A stretch of 64,000 bases of DNA from Candidatus Saccharimonadota bacterium. Its GTDB lineage: Bacteria; Patescibacteriota; Saccharimonadia; Saccharimonadales; Saccharimonadaceae. Shown piece after piece: positions 57,342 through 64,000 of this stretch. The stretch lies in assembly GCA_015999875.1 (NCBI GenBank), contig JAECRG010000002.1:62001-126000 (forward strand), read 5' to 3'. Both the position numbers and the translations under genes were made by a program. Numbering within the stretch: the stretch's first letter is position 1; each line of letters opens with the position of its first letter. A model generated the notes under the pieces. That model ran no database searches. It was not told where the DNA came from and saw only the letters and a program-made list of their open reading frames with translations.

Positions 57342-58262
57342 ATGAGTATAAAAGAACACGTTCCACCACAGTCTCGTAACTCGAAAGAGTACGAGCTACA
57401 TGTTCCTGTACTTCTTGAAGCGACGCTTGATTTGCTCAAACCTCAAAAAGGGGAGAGCTATCTCGATTTGACTGCCGGTTACGGTGGTCATGCCGAGGCG
57501 TTTCTAGAGAAGACAGAAAACTACACTGATTCTGCATTAGTTGATCGCGACGAGTACGCCATAGGCCATCTCCAACGATTTTCCGAACAAGGCGTACGGT
57601 TGTTACAGACCGATTTCGTGAGCGCTGCTCACGAGTTACTCGCCGAGCAGAAACGGTTTGACATCGTAGTTGTGGATTTGGGAGTGTCGTCACCACAACT
57701 CGATCAAGGCGAGCGAGGGTTTTCTTTTGCTAAATCGGGTCCGCTCGACATGAGGATGGATCGTAGTCAAACTACGAGTGCAGAGACGATTGTGAATACT
57801 TATTCACAGGATGCTTTGTTCAATATCATCATGCGATACGGAGAAGAAAAGCGAGGCTTCGCAAGAAGAATCGCTGCCGAAATAGTAAACGGAAGACCAT
57901 TCTCATCCACCAAGGAACTTGCTGATATGATCGCGCACCTTCATCGTGGCAAATGGCAACGCGTCCATCCTGCTACACGCACCTTTCAAGCACTGCGAAT
58001 CGAGGTTAATCAAGAACTCGCGCAAGTGGAAGCGGTTTTACCACTCCTACCACGCCTTTTACACCAGAACGGTAGAGTAGGGGTGATAAGCTTCCATAGT
58101 CTCGAGGACAGATTGGTTAAGCAATTTTTTAAAGAACAGGCTGAGGCTGGCTTTGAAGCCGAGCTGCACTTGCTAAACAAAAAACCACTCGACGGTGCCA
58201 CCTATGATGTTCACAATCCGCGATCGCGTAGTGCAAAGCTACGTGGAGCAGTGAAAAAATAA
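57342..58262 (+). CDS. rsmH: 16S rRNA (cytosine1402-N4)-methyltransferase RsmH
   Basis: 306 aa, formerly MraW. LHVPVLLEATLDLL start, SAM-binding DLTAGYGGHAEAFL, DLGVSSPQLDQGERGFSF, GPLDMRMD and late RTFQALRIEVNQEL, FHSLEDRLVKQFF. It modifies the ribosomal P site and is a standard dcw member. It is expressed from its own leaderless promoter as well as perhaps from mraZ. Confidence 0.96.
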   Translation: MSIKEHVPPQSRNSKEYELHVPVLLEATLDLLKPQKGESYLDLTAGYGGHAEAFLEKTENYTDSALVDRDEYAIGHLQRFSEQGVRLLQTDFVSAAHELLAEQKRFDIVVVDLGVSSPQLDQGERGFSFAKSGPLDMRMDRSQTTSAETIVNTYSQDALFNIIMRYGEEKRGFARRIAAEIVNGRPFSSTKELADMIAHLHRGKWQRVHPATRTFQALRIEVNQELAQVEAVLPLLPRLLHQNGRVGVISFHSLEDRLVKQFFKEQAEAGFEAELHLLNKKPLDGATYDVHNPRSRSAKLRGAVKK

Positions 58263-58287
58263 ACACAAAAGAAAGGGAGAAGCTATT

Positions 58288-58356
58288 ATGCCAATCCACA
58301 TCAAAGTACAAAAAGCCAACACAGCTGTTCAATCAGTAGCTGTAAAGGTTAAATAA
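58288..58356 (+). CDS. 22-codon small ORF between rsmH and ftsL
   Basis: MPIHIKVQKANTAVQSVAVKVK, with an excellent Shine-Dalgarno (aaagggaga, 7 nt upstream). It is basic and has alternating hydrophobic residues. It is followed directly by an 11-bp hairpin with a UACG tetraloop. No family known to me. It could be a real microprotein or a leader peptide that controls ftsL. Confidence 0.5.
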   Translation: MPIHIKVQKANTAVQSVAVKVK

Positions 58357-58364
58357 CTCAACAC

Positions 58365-58390
58365 GACCACCTACCTACGGGTAGGTGGTC
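58365..58390 (+). promoter_or_regulatory. Hairpin with UACG tetraloop before ftsL
   Basis: GACCACCTACC and GGTAGGTGGTC, 11 perfect bp, loop TACG closed by C-G: a UNCG-type very stable hairpin. No T-run follows, so it may block or stabilise rather than terminate. Confidence 0.6.
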
Positions 58391-58435
58391 ACCACAATAC
58401 GACACAAAAATATAAAACAGAAAGATACCACCACA

Positions 58436-58780
58436 ATGTCTTACACTCGTACCGCCACGTACGCAGCTCGGCGTCAGCAAAGCTGGGGGCGCAATCAGAA
58501 CACCGCTCGGTTTGTTTCTCCAGTCAAATTGGGGCCTGTCATGCACACGATTCTCGTCGCATTGATGATCCTTGTACTAGGACTCATTTATCTCACGCAA
58601 GCCTCGGGCTCAGCGTCTTACGATTACCAAGCGAGCGACCTTGATCGCAAGATCAACGAACTTGCTACTAAAAAAGCTGACTTAGAAGTCGAAAATGCTC
58701 GCCTCAGTTCACTTGAATCTGTCAAGAATAGCGATGTTGCTAAGGCAATGACGCAGCCAAGTACTGAATACGTTCGATAA
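58436..58780 (+). CDS. FtsL/DivIC-like septum protein
   Basis: 114 aa. Basic cytoplasmic tail (1-38), one membrane helix (VMHTILVALMILVLGLIYLT) and an extracytoplasmic leucine-zipper coiled coil (LDRKINELATKKADLEVENARLSSLESV). Sequence identity in this family is always low; topology plus position between rsmH and ftsI make FtsL the best call. ATG 58436 preferred; the frame from 58385 starts in the hairpin. Confidence 0.8.
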   Translation: MSYTRTATYAARRQQSWGRNQNTARFVSPVKLGPVMHTILVALMILVLGLIYLTQASGSASYDYQASDLDRKINELATKKADLEVENARLSSLESVKNSDVAKAMTQPSTEYVR

Positions 58781-58786
58781 CTACGC

Positions 58787-58792
58787 TACAAT
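58787..58792 (+). promoter_or_regulatory. Candidate -10 box of ftsI
   Basis: TACAAT ending 12 nt before ATG 58804, with agaaagag between. Confidence 0.4.
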
Positions 58793-58803
58793 AGAAAGAG
58801 TTT

Positions 58804-60552
58804 ATGCCGCACGCACTACGCCACATAACCAGATCGGGTTTTTTGGCCATGCTTCTTACGGGAGCGATGGTAGTGATTGTATTGCGGCTTTTTTTCTTGC
58901 AAGTTATCCAGCATGATCACTATGTAGCACTTGCCACAGAAGAGCAGGTAAAGAAACTTGTTATTCCGGCGAGTCGCGGGACAGTGTATGCGCTTGATGG
59001 GGACACTCCAGTGCCTCTTGTCATGAATCAGCAGGTATATACATTATTTGCAGATCCGATGGTTGTTGATGAGCCGACACAAGTTGCGCAGGTGGTGCGT
59101 GATATTGCTGGCGGCAATCTAGTTGTTGACAACATTGAGCAAAATCTCACAGATGGCAAGAAGCAAAAATCCATGTACCGTGTGCTTGCGAAAAATGTAA
59201 CGCTTCGACAAGCAGAACTTATCAAGGATAAAGACCTCAAGGGTATTGGTTTTCAGCGTGTGTCTAAGCGAGTGTATCCAGAGGGTGCGATGGCAGCCCA
59301 GACACTTGGTTTTGTGAACAACGAGGGTAAAGGTCAGTACGGCATCGAGCAGCAGCTCAATGATCGCTTAACGGGCACAGATGGCATTTTGAAGTCTGTG
59401 ACAGACGTGGCAAACGTACCACTCTCTATCGGCAAAGACAATATTCGTCAAGAGCCGGTCAATGGCGATAATCTCGTGTTGACGATTGATCGAAATATTC
59501 AGGCAAAGGCGCAGGAAGCGTTACTTGCTGGTTTGCAGCGTTCTGGCGCTACTCACGGAAGCGTGCTTGTCATGGACCCGGCGACCGGGAAGGTGTTGGC
59601 TTTGGCTGATTTTCCTACGTATAGCCCAGCTGATTTCACAAATGTACAAGACGAACAGGTGTTTCGCAATATTGCGACAACTGAGCCGTATGAGCCAGGT
59701 TCGGTACTTAAGACATTTACGATCGCTACAGGTATCGACAAAGGTGTGATAGACGCAAATTCTACTTTTTATAACACTGACAAGATTAAGGTAGAAGACC
59801 GTACTATCACTAATGCACTCAAAGGTGTTACGGGTACAATTACTATGCAATCTGCGCTCAACAACTCACTCAACACGGGTATGGTCACAATTGCGCAGCG
59901 ACTTGGTGACGGCGAACGTATTAACAAGACATCGCGTGATACAATTTATGAATATTTTCACAACAGGCTAGGTCTAGGTGAGCGTACGGGCGTCGAAATC
60001 GCCAACGAGCAAAAAGGTATCTTAATATCACCAGAAGAAGAACAGGGTAACGCCGTGCGCTACTCGAACATGGCGTTTGGCCAAGGGCTCAATGTCACAA
60101 TGATGCAAGTGGCATCTGGGTTTTCTGCGATAATCAACGGAGGCACATATCACTCACCAACGGTACTCGCTGGCACGTACGATGGCGGTAAGTTGAAGCC
60201 AGAAAACAACTCCACTGCACGACCAAATGTAATTAGCCCAGGTGCATCTGCGAAGGCAAAAGAGATGATTCACCAGGCTCGCGTTGGATATACAAATACT
60301 GATACACCTGGCTACTACATAGGTGGTAAAACGGGTACGTCACAGACACTTGAAAACGGAGAATACATCAACAGTCAGACGGTCGGTACATATCTTGGCT
60401 TCGGCGGGACTGATGCAGAGGCTAAGTACGTTATAATGGTGCAAGTATCAGGCAAAAACATGAACCTTGAAGGTAACAAGCATGCGATGCCGATTTTTAC
60501 AGATTTATCAAACTGGATGCTCGGCTATTACCAGCTGCAGCCAAGGGCATAG
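58804..60552 (+). CDS. ftsI: Septal peptidoglycan transpeptidase FtsI (class B PBP)
   Basis: 582 aa. One N-terminal membrane anchor (about 12-35), a pedestal domain with SRGTVYA, and a transpeptidase domain with SxxK (Ser300-Lys303 in GSVLK), SxN (Ser355-Asn357) and KTGT (from Lys509). No C-terminal PASTA domains. It cross-links septal peptidoglycan together with FtsW, encoded next. Confidence 0.95.
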   Translation: MPHALRHITRSGFLAMLLTGAMVVIVLRLFFLQVIQHDHYVALATEEQVKKLVIPASRGTVYALDGDTPVPLVMNQQVYTLFADPMVVDEPTQVAQVVRDIAGGNLVVDNIEQNLTDGKKQKSMYRVLAKNVTLRQAELIKDKDLKGIGFQRVSKRVYPEGAMAAQTLGFVNNEGKGQYGIEQQLNDRLTGTDGILKSVTDVANVPLSIGKDNIRQEPVNGDNLVLTIDRNIQAKAQEALLAGLQRSGATHGSVLVMDPATGKVLALADFPTYSPADFTNVQDEQVFRNIATTEPYEPGSVLKTFTIATGIDKGVIDANSTFYNTDKIKVEDRTITNALKGVTGTITMQSALNNSLNTGMVTIAQRLGDGERINKTSRDTIYEYFHNRLGLGERTGVEIANEQKGILISPEEEQGNAVRYSNMAFGQGLNVTMMQVASGFSAIINGGTYHSPTVLAGTYDGGKLKPENNSTARPNVISPGASAKAKEMIHQARVGYTNTDTPGYYIGGKTGTSQTLENGEYINSQTVGTYLGFGGTDAEAKYVIMVQVSGKNMNLEGNKHAMPIFTDLSNWMLGYYQLQPRA

Positions 60553-60599
60553 CAACATGACACAACATATAAAAAACAATAACAAAAAGAGACTAACCT

Positions 60600-61883
60600 A
60601 TGCGTGATTCACTGCGCCAAGTACGCACGAGTGCTCAGGGTCTGGTGCGACGTCACAATCCAGATCATCGCATCATGATGTACACGTTGATACTTGTGAT
60701 TGTAGGCCTTATTATTATCTTTGCGATTGGCCCGCAGCGTGCAAATGTACTCAATGAATCGTTCGGCAGTAATCTATCTGGTATGTATTTTGTAATCAAA
60801 CAGGGGACAAGTGTCATGATCGCCGTGGTGTCGTTCTTCGTGTTTGCATATCTTTTAAAGGTTGATGTGTTACTTCGGCACAAGGCGATAATTCTTAGTA
60901 TTGGCATAGCAGCGTGCGCACTCCTCGCATTGCTCGGTAATCTCGTGCATGTAGAGGCTATTACGCAGTGTGCACTTGGTGCATGTCGTTGGTTTGTACT
61001 TCCAGGGATAGGCACCTTTCAGCCAGCTGAGTTTTTGAAGTTCGGCATACTAATCTTTCTTGGTGGATTCCTTGCATCTCGTATGCGCGCAGGATTGATT
61101 AACGATACCGAAAAAACAATTATTCCTGCAGCAGTCTTGATGGGTGTGGCAGCGCTATTCGTAATAGTGCTGCAGAAAGATCTGGGTACTGGTATCGCGA
61201 TGTTTGCTATCGTGATTTCTATGTTTGTGGTATCAGGTGTGAAGAAGCAGCTCGGTGTGATACTACTGGCCGTACTGTTGGCGGCGGGGCTTTTGATGAT
61301 TATCACCGCACCGCACCGTATAGATCGTGTTACGACGTTTTTAAAGGGGGACGAGGCATCGATCGATGATCCATCTGGATATCATATTGCACACGCCAAG
61401 ATTGCTATTGGGAGCGGAGGTATCGATGGTGTTGGTATCGGTAATAGCGTACAGGCAGCAGGTTATTTACCAGAGGCTATCAACGACTCGGTATTTGCCA
61501 TACTCGGCGAAACATTTGGTTTTATCGGACTTGTGTTTATCTTGGCTATGTTCTATTTATTGCTATTACGAATCTTGCGACTTGTCGATAGGCTCGAGAA
61601 GCCCGAATACCGACTCATAGTTGCGGGAGTGTTCGGTTGGATCGCTTCGCATGTCGTGATCAATGTCGCAGCAATGACGGGATTGATGCCCCTGACAGGT
61701 ATTACGCTACCGTTTTTGAGCTTTGGTGGTACGAGTATGCTGTTTATTGCCGCCGCCTTAGGTGTAGTTTTTCAGATTTCACGCTATACTGTACATACAC
61801 AAATAAAGGAGGATGCAGATGAAGGTACTCGCAGTAGGCGGGGGGTCGGGCGGCCACGTTACGCCAGTCGCCGCAGTCGTTGA
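60600..61883 (+). CDS. ftsW: Septal peptidoglycan polymerase FtsW (SEDS)
   Basis: 427 aa with about ten membrane helices. SEDS signatures: QPAEFLKFGILIFLGGF, the QKDLGTG loop with catalytic Asp region, GSGGIDGVGIGNSVQAAGYLPEAINDSVFAILGE and PLTGITLPFLSFGGTSM. The C terminus is a basic tail (RSRRGVGRPRYASRRSR) whose coding sequence overlaps murG by 65 nt. RodA is the alternative, but the dcw context supports FtsW. Confidence 0.94.
   Translation: MRDSLRQVRTSAQGLVRRHNPDHRIMMYTLILVIVGLIIIFAIGPQRANVLNESFGSNLSGMYFVIKQGTSVMIAVVSFFVFAYLLKVDVLLRHKAIILSIGIAACALLALLGNLVHVEAITQCALGACRWFVLPGIGTFQPAEFLKFGILIFLGGFLASRMRAGLINDTEKTIIPAAVLMGVAALFVIVLQKDLGTGIAMFAIVISMFVVSGVKKQLGVILLAVLLAAGLLMIITAPHRIDRVTTFLKGDEASIDDPSGYHIAHAKIAIGSGGIDGVGIGNSVQAAGYLPEAINDSVFAILGETFGFIGLVFILAMFYLLLLRILRLVDRLEKPEYRLIVAGVFGWIASHVVINVAAMTGLMPLTGITLPFLSFGGTSMLFIAAALGVVFQISRYTVHTQIKEDADEGTRSRRGVGRPRYASRRSR
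61785..61790 (+). promoter_or_regulatory. Candidate internal -10 for murG
   Basis: TATACT inside the ftsW 3' end, 28 nt before the murG start; the Shine-Dalgarno aaaggagg follows at 61805-61812. Confidence 0.4.
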
Positions 61884-62964
61884 GCAGCTAGCTATTCAGT
61901 TACCTGCCGATTCACTTACAGTACTATTCGTCTGCGACAAGGCATTTGAATCTCAATCTAGGGGTATCATGGCTACGGTCTCTGTACCGATCGAAGTAAA
62001 AACGATTACCTCGGGCAAGCTTAGAAGATATGCACATCTGTCTCTTTGGCAACATTTTGCGCATATTAGCATAGTTGGCAGAAACATTATAGATATATTC
62101 AAGGTTGTTGTCGGATTTGTGCAGAGCCTTGTGCTGATAGCAAAATTCCAACCCGATGTTGTGTTTGCGAAAGGCGGCTTCGTATGCCTACCTGTGGGGT
62201 TTGCCGCATGGTGCTTACGCAGGCCACTTGTTATTCATGACTCTGATGTGCGCCCTGGACTTACGAACAGGCTCCTTGCTCGATTTGCAAATGTAATCGC
62301 TACTGGTTTTCCACTTGAGAATTATTCGTATCCGCCTGTAAAAAGCCACTATACTGGTGTGCCAATCGACCAAAAATACTCTCCAGTTTCTACTCAAAAA
62401 CAATTGGAGTTCAAGAATGCGCTGGGTATTGATTCTTCTAAGCAGCTGATACTTGCATTTGGTGGGGGGTTGGGCTCTACTGTCATCAATGATGCAATGG
62501 CGAGTCTTGCACCTACGCTTGGTGAGTCTATCGTTATATATAACATTACGGGCAAGGGTAATATTGAACGAGCGAAAGAAAAAGGTGTAGGAATTGCGAA
62601 TTATCGTGCCGAGGAGTTTGTATACGGCTTACACGATGCGATGGCGGCAGCTGACTTAGTTATCACTCGAGCAAGCGCAACTGCGCTGCAGGAGCTCGCT
62701 GGACTCAAGCGGGCTACAATTGCAGTCCCAGCAAGTCAGCTCGGGGATCAACAGCTTAATGCGAAGTTGTTTCAGGAGGCAAATGCAGTGATAGTTGTGC
62801 GTGATGAAGAGCTCGCAGACACTAGTTCGCTTACAAAGACAGTCCAAGAGATACTGCACTCTCCAACACATCGCGAACAGCTTGCAGAAGCACTGCATGT
62901 ATTTGCTAGGCCAAAGGCGGCGAGCGATCTTGCTACGCTCATTATCGCTGCAAATAATGGATAG
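61819..62964 (+). CDS. murG: MurG N-acetylglucosaminyltransferase
   Basis: Transfers GlcNAc to lipid I to give lipid II. 381 aa, GT-B fold. Loops VGGGSGGHVTPV near the N terminus and FGGGLGSTVINDAM in the C-terminal half bind substrate and donor; TRASATALQEL and the late GDQQLNAKLF are family motifs (usually H-Q-x-x-N). ATG 61819 is preferred to 61813 because aaaggagg needs the 6-nt spacing. The N-terminal 65 nt overlap ftsW. Confidence 0.93.
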   Translation: MKVLAVGGGSGGHVTPVAAVVEQLAIQLPADSLTVLFVCDKAFESQSRGIMATVSVPIEVKTITSGKLRRYAHLSLWQHFAHISIVGRNIIDIFKVVVGFVQSLVLIAKFQPDVVFAKGGFVCLPVGFAAWCLRRPLVIHDSDVRPGLTNRLLARFANVIATGFPLENYSYPPVKSHYTGVPIDQKYSPVSTQKQLEFKNALGIDSSKQLILAFGGGLGSTVINDAMASLAPTLGESIVIYNITGKGNIERAKEKGVGIANYRAEEFVYGLHDAMAAADLVITRASATALQELAGLKRATIAVPASQLGDQQLNAKLFQEANAVIVVRDEELADTSSLTKTVQEILHSPTHREQLAEALHVFARPKAASDLATLIIAANNG

Positions 62965-62984
62965 CGAGCTAATCAATAAACTGC

Positions 62985-62990
62985 TACAAT
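62985..62990 (+). promoter_or_regulatory. Candidate -10 box of ftsQ
   Basis: TGC plus TACAAT, ending 14 nt before ATG 63004; slightly longer spacing than the leaderless set. Confidence 0.45.
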
Positions 62991-63003
62991 ATGCATAAGT
63001 ATT

Positions 63004-63957
63004 ATGTCGGTTTTTTCACGCAAGTCTTCTCAAGATGCCGCGCCACCTCGTCGTCGGCGCTCGTTTGAAGATGGGGGTGAGCAACGTCAAGAAGAGCGCA
63101 AGCGTCAATCTGTCCAGTACAAACGTGGTCGGACACTAGCTGGTAGCACGAGCCACACTCTACGTGCCGCAGATACGCGCGCCCTCAACAACGCCACTCC
63201 TCGCGAAAAAGTGCATCATCTGACGAATTTACGACGTAAGCTCTCGTTGATTTTGAGTATCTCGCTCATTGCAGTTGTCGCGCTACTCATATTTCTGCAG
63301 CAGTTCACGGCAAGTACGCATGTTGAGTTTAGTGGAGATGCACGAGCTCAATCTACGAAAGCGTATGAGCAGGCGATTCAAGATTACCTGACGCAGAATC
63401 CACTGGAGCGCGTCCGTTTTAATCTTGATTCAGACAAGCTTAACGCATTTGTGATCGCTAAATTGCCAGAAGTTGAAAATATTGTTCCTGGTGGATATGT
63501 TGAGCCTGTGACCTCTAGTTTTGCTATTACGCTGCGTAAACCAGTTGTTAGCTGGCAGGTAGATGATAAATTATATTTTGTTGACTCACACGGTGTTTCG
63601 TTTACAAAAAATACTCATGACAATCCAGAGGTCAAGATTGTCGACAACAGTGGTGTGGAGCATACTTCTGGCACTGCTATTGCGAGCGCGCGCTTCTTGA
63701 CCTTTGTAGGTAAGGCTGTTGCACTTGCCGAGAAAAGCGGCCTAAATGTTACGCAAGCGGCTATTCCAGCCGGTACATCTCGCCAGGTGCAGCTCACTGT
63801 CGATGGCCATGAGTATCCAATTATTATGTCGATAGATCGTGCGGTAGGTGAGCAAGTTGAAGATATGGGCAGGGCAATCGCATTCTTTGATAAGCAAGGG
63901 CGAAAGCCACAGTACATCGACCTACGTGTTAAAGGCAAAGTATTCTTTAGGGAGTAG
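63004..63957 (+). CDS. FtsQ/DivIB-like division protein
   Basis: 317 aa. A long basic cytoplasmic region (1-78; many Arg), one membrane helix (LSLILSISLIAVVALLIFL), a POTRA-like domain (VEFSGDARAQSTKAYEQAI onward) and a beta domain with the FtsQ-typical PVVSWQVDDKLYFVDSHGVSF. Position after murG is standard for ftsQ. It links FtsL and FtsI in the divisome. Confidence 0.88.
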   Translation: MSVFSRKSSQDAAPPRRRRSFEDGGEQRQEERKRQSVQYKRGRTLAGSTSHTLRAADTRALNNATPREKVHHLTNLRRKLSLILSISLIAVVALLIFLQQFTASTHVEFSGDARAQSTKAYEQAIQDYLTQNPLERVRFNLDSDKLNAFVIAKLPEVENIVPGGYVEPVTSSFAITLRKPVVSWQVDDKLYFVDSHGVSFTKNTHDNPEVKIVDNSGVEHTSGTAIASARFLTFVGKAVALAEKSGLNVTQAAIPAGTSRQVQLTVDGHEYPIIMSIDRAVGEQVEDMGRAIAFFDKQGRKPQYIDLRVKGKVFFRE

Positions 63958-64000
63958 GGCAGAGGGCGCAAAGAGGTGAGGAGTACAGGGTTACCTGCCC
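63958..64000. other. Right edge of the window
   Basis: 43 nt without a feature I can name. GGGCAG (63957-63962) and CTGCCC (63995-64000) are inverted repeats at its ends and could form a terminator stem, but the sequence is cut. Confidence 0.3.

Noticed and set aside
1-64000. UGA recoded to glycine, as in Gracilibacteria
   Set aside because: Many genes end with TGA at the expected place and RF2 is encoded.
63957-64000. Start of a structural RNA (RNase P, tmRNA or SRP)
   Set aside because: None of the conserved cores is visible in the 43 nt available.

Overview
The window looks like part of a small, streamlined bacterial chromosome, most probably Candidatus Saccharibacteria (TM7; Patescibacteria/CPR). 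This assignment is inference. It rests on the tight gene packing, the shortened members of universal families (MetK 324 aa, ProRS without its editing insert, XseA 366 aa), the absence of small-molecule biosynthesis beyond peptidoglycan and SAM, paired type IV pilin-like genes, and a split dcw cluster. TGA is used as a stop and RF2 is present, so the code is standard; this argues against Gracilibacteria/Absconditabacteria. I see no tRNA or rRNA gene, CRISPR array, insertion sequence or complete prophage. Almost all genes are on the + strand.

Layout. 1-4.7 kb: uppS (its first base lies just outside the window), rseP, a CPBP protease, proS with a candidate Pro-rich leader ORF, and greA. 4.8-18 kb: lysS, small enzymes, a DUF2207 membrane protein, a PadR/PspC envelope-stress pair, uppP, a MacB-like ABC pair and serS. 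17.4-25 kb: an orphan minus-strand gene, hpf, secA, two M16 peptidases and murD. 25-33 kb: an M48 peptidase, prfB, an HExxH protein, ftsE-ftsX with a secreted CHAP hydrolase, an S41 protease and a lone response regulator. 33-42 kb: rpmA, a large acidic membrane protein, a Trm11-like methylase, a UPF0104 flippase-like protein, xseAB, a soluble histidine kinase/receiver pair, recO and glyS. 43-50 kb is accessory in character: a G+C-rich orphan with a perfect consensus promoter, a second HExxH protein, rnhA, metK under a SAM-I riboswitch, unrecognised genes, a DUF4868 (KwaB-like) protein and two pilin-like genes. 50-56 kb: a PIF1-like helicase, an LssY_C membrane protein, a GH1 glycosidase, yvcK and a HAD protein. 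56.4-64 kb: a dcw cluster (mraZ, rsmH, ftsL, ftsI, ftsW, murG, ftsQ).

How the genes work together. Envelope construction and division dominate: UppS and UppP make and recycle undecaprenyl phosphate, MurD and MurG build lipid II, FtsI and FtsW polymerise it at the septum, and FtsEX with the CHAP protein probably cuts it for daughter-cell separation. SecA, RseP, M48, M16 and S41 proteins handle secretion and envelope protein quality.

The strongest cross-window signal concerns gene starts. About twenty transcription units have a -10 box whose last base lies only 7-11 nt before the start codon, usually extended (TGn), which predicts leaderless mRNAs. Genes inside operons carry Shine-Dalgarno sequences instead. 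This pattern was used to choose several starts. Other regulatory highlights are a SAM-I riboswitch on metK, two perfect inverted DnaA boxes upstream of mraZ, and MraZ-type 10-bp repeats inside the mraZ promoter.
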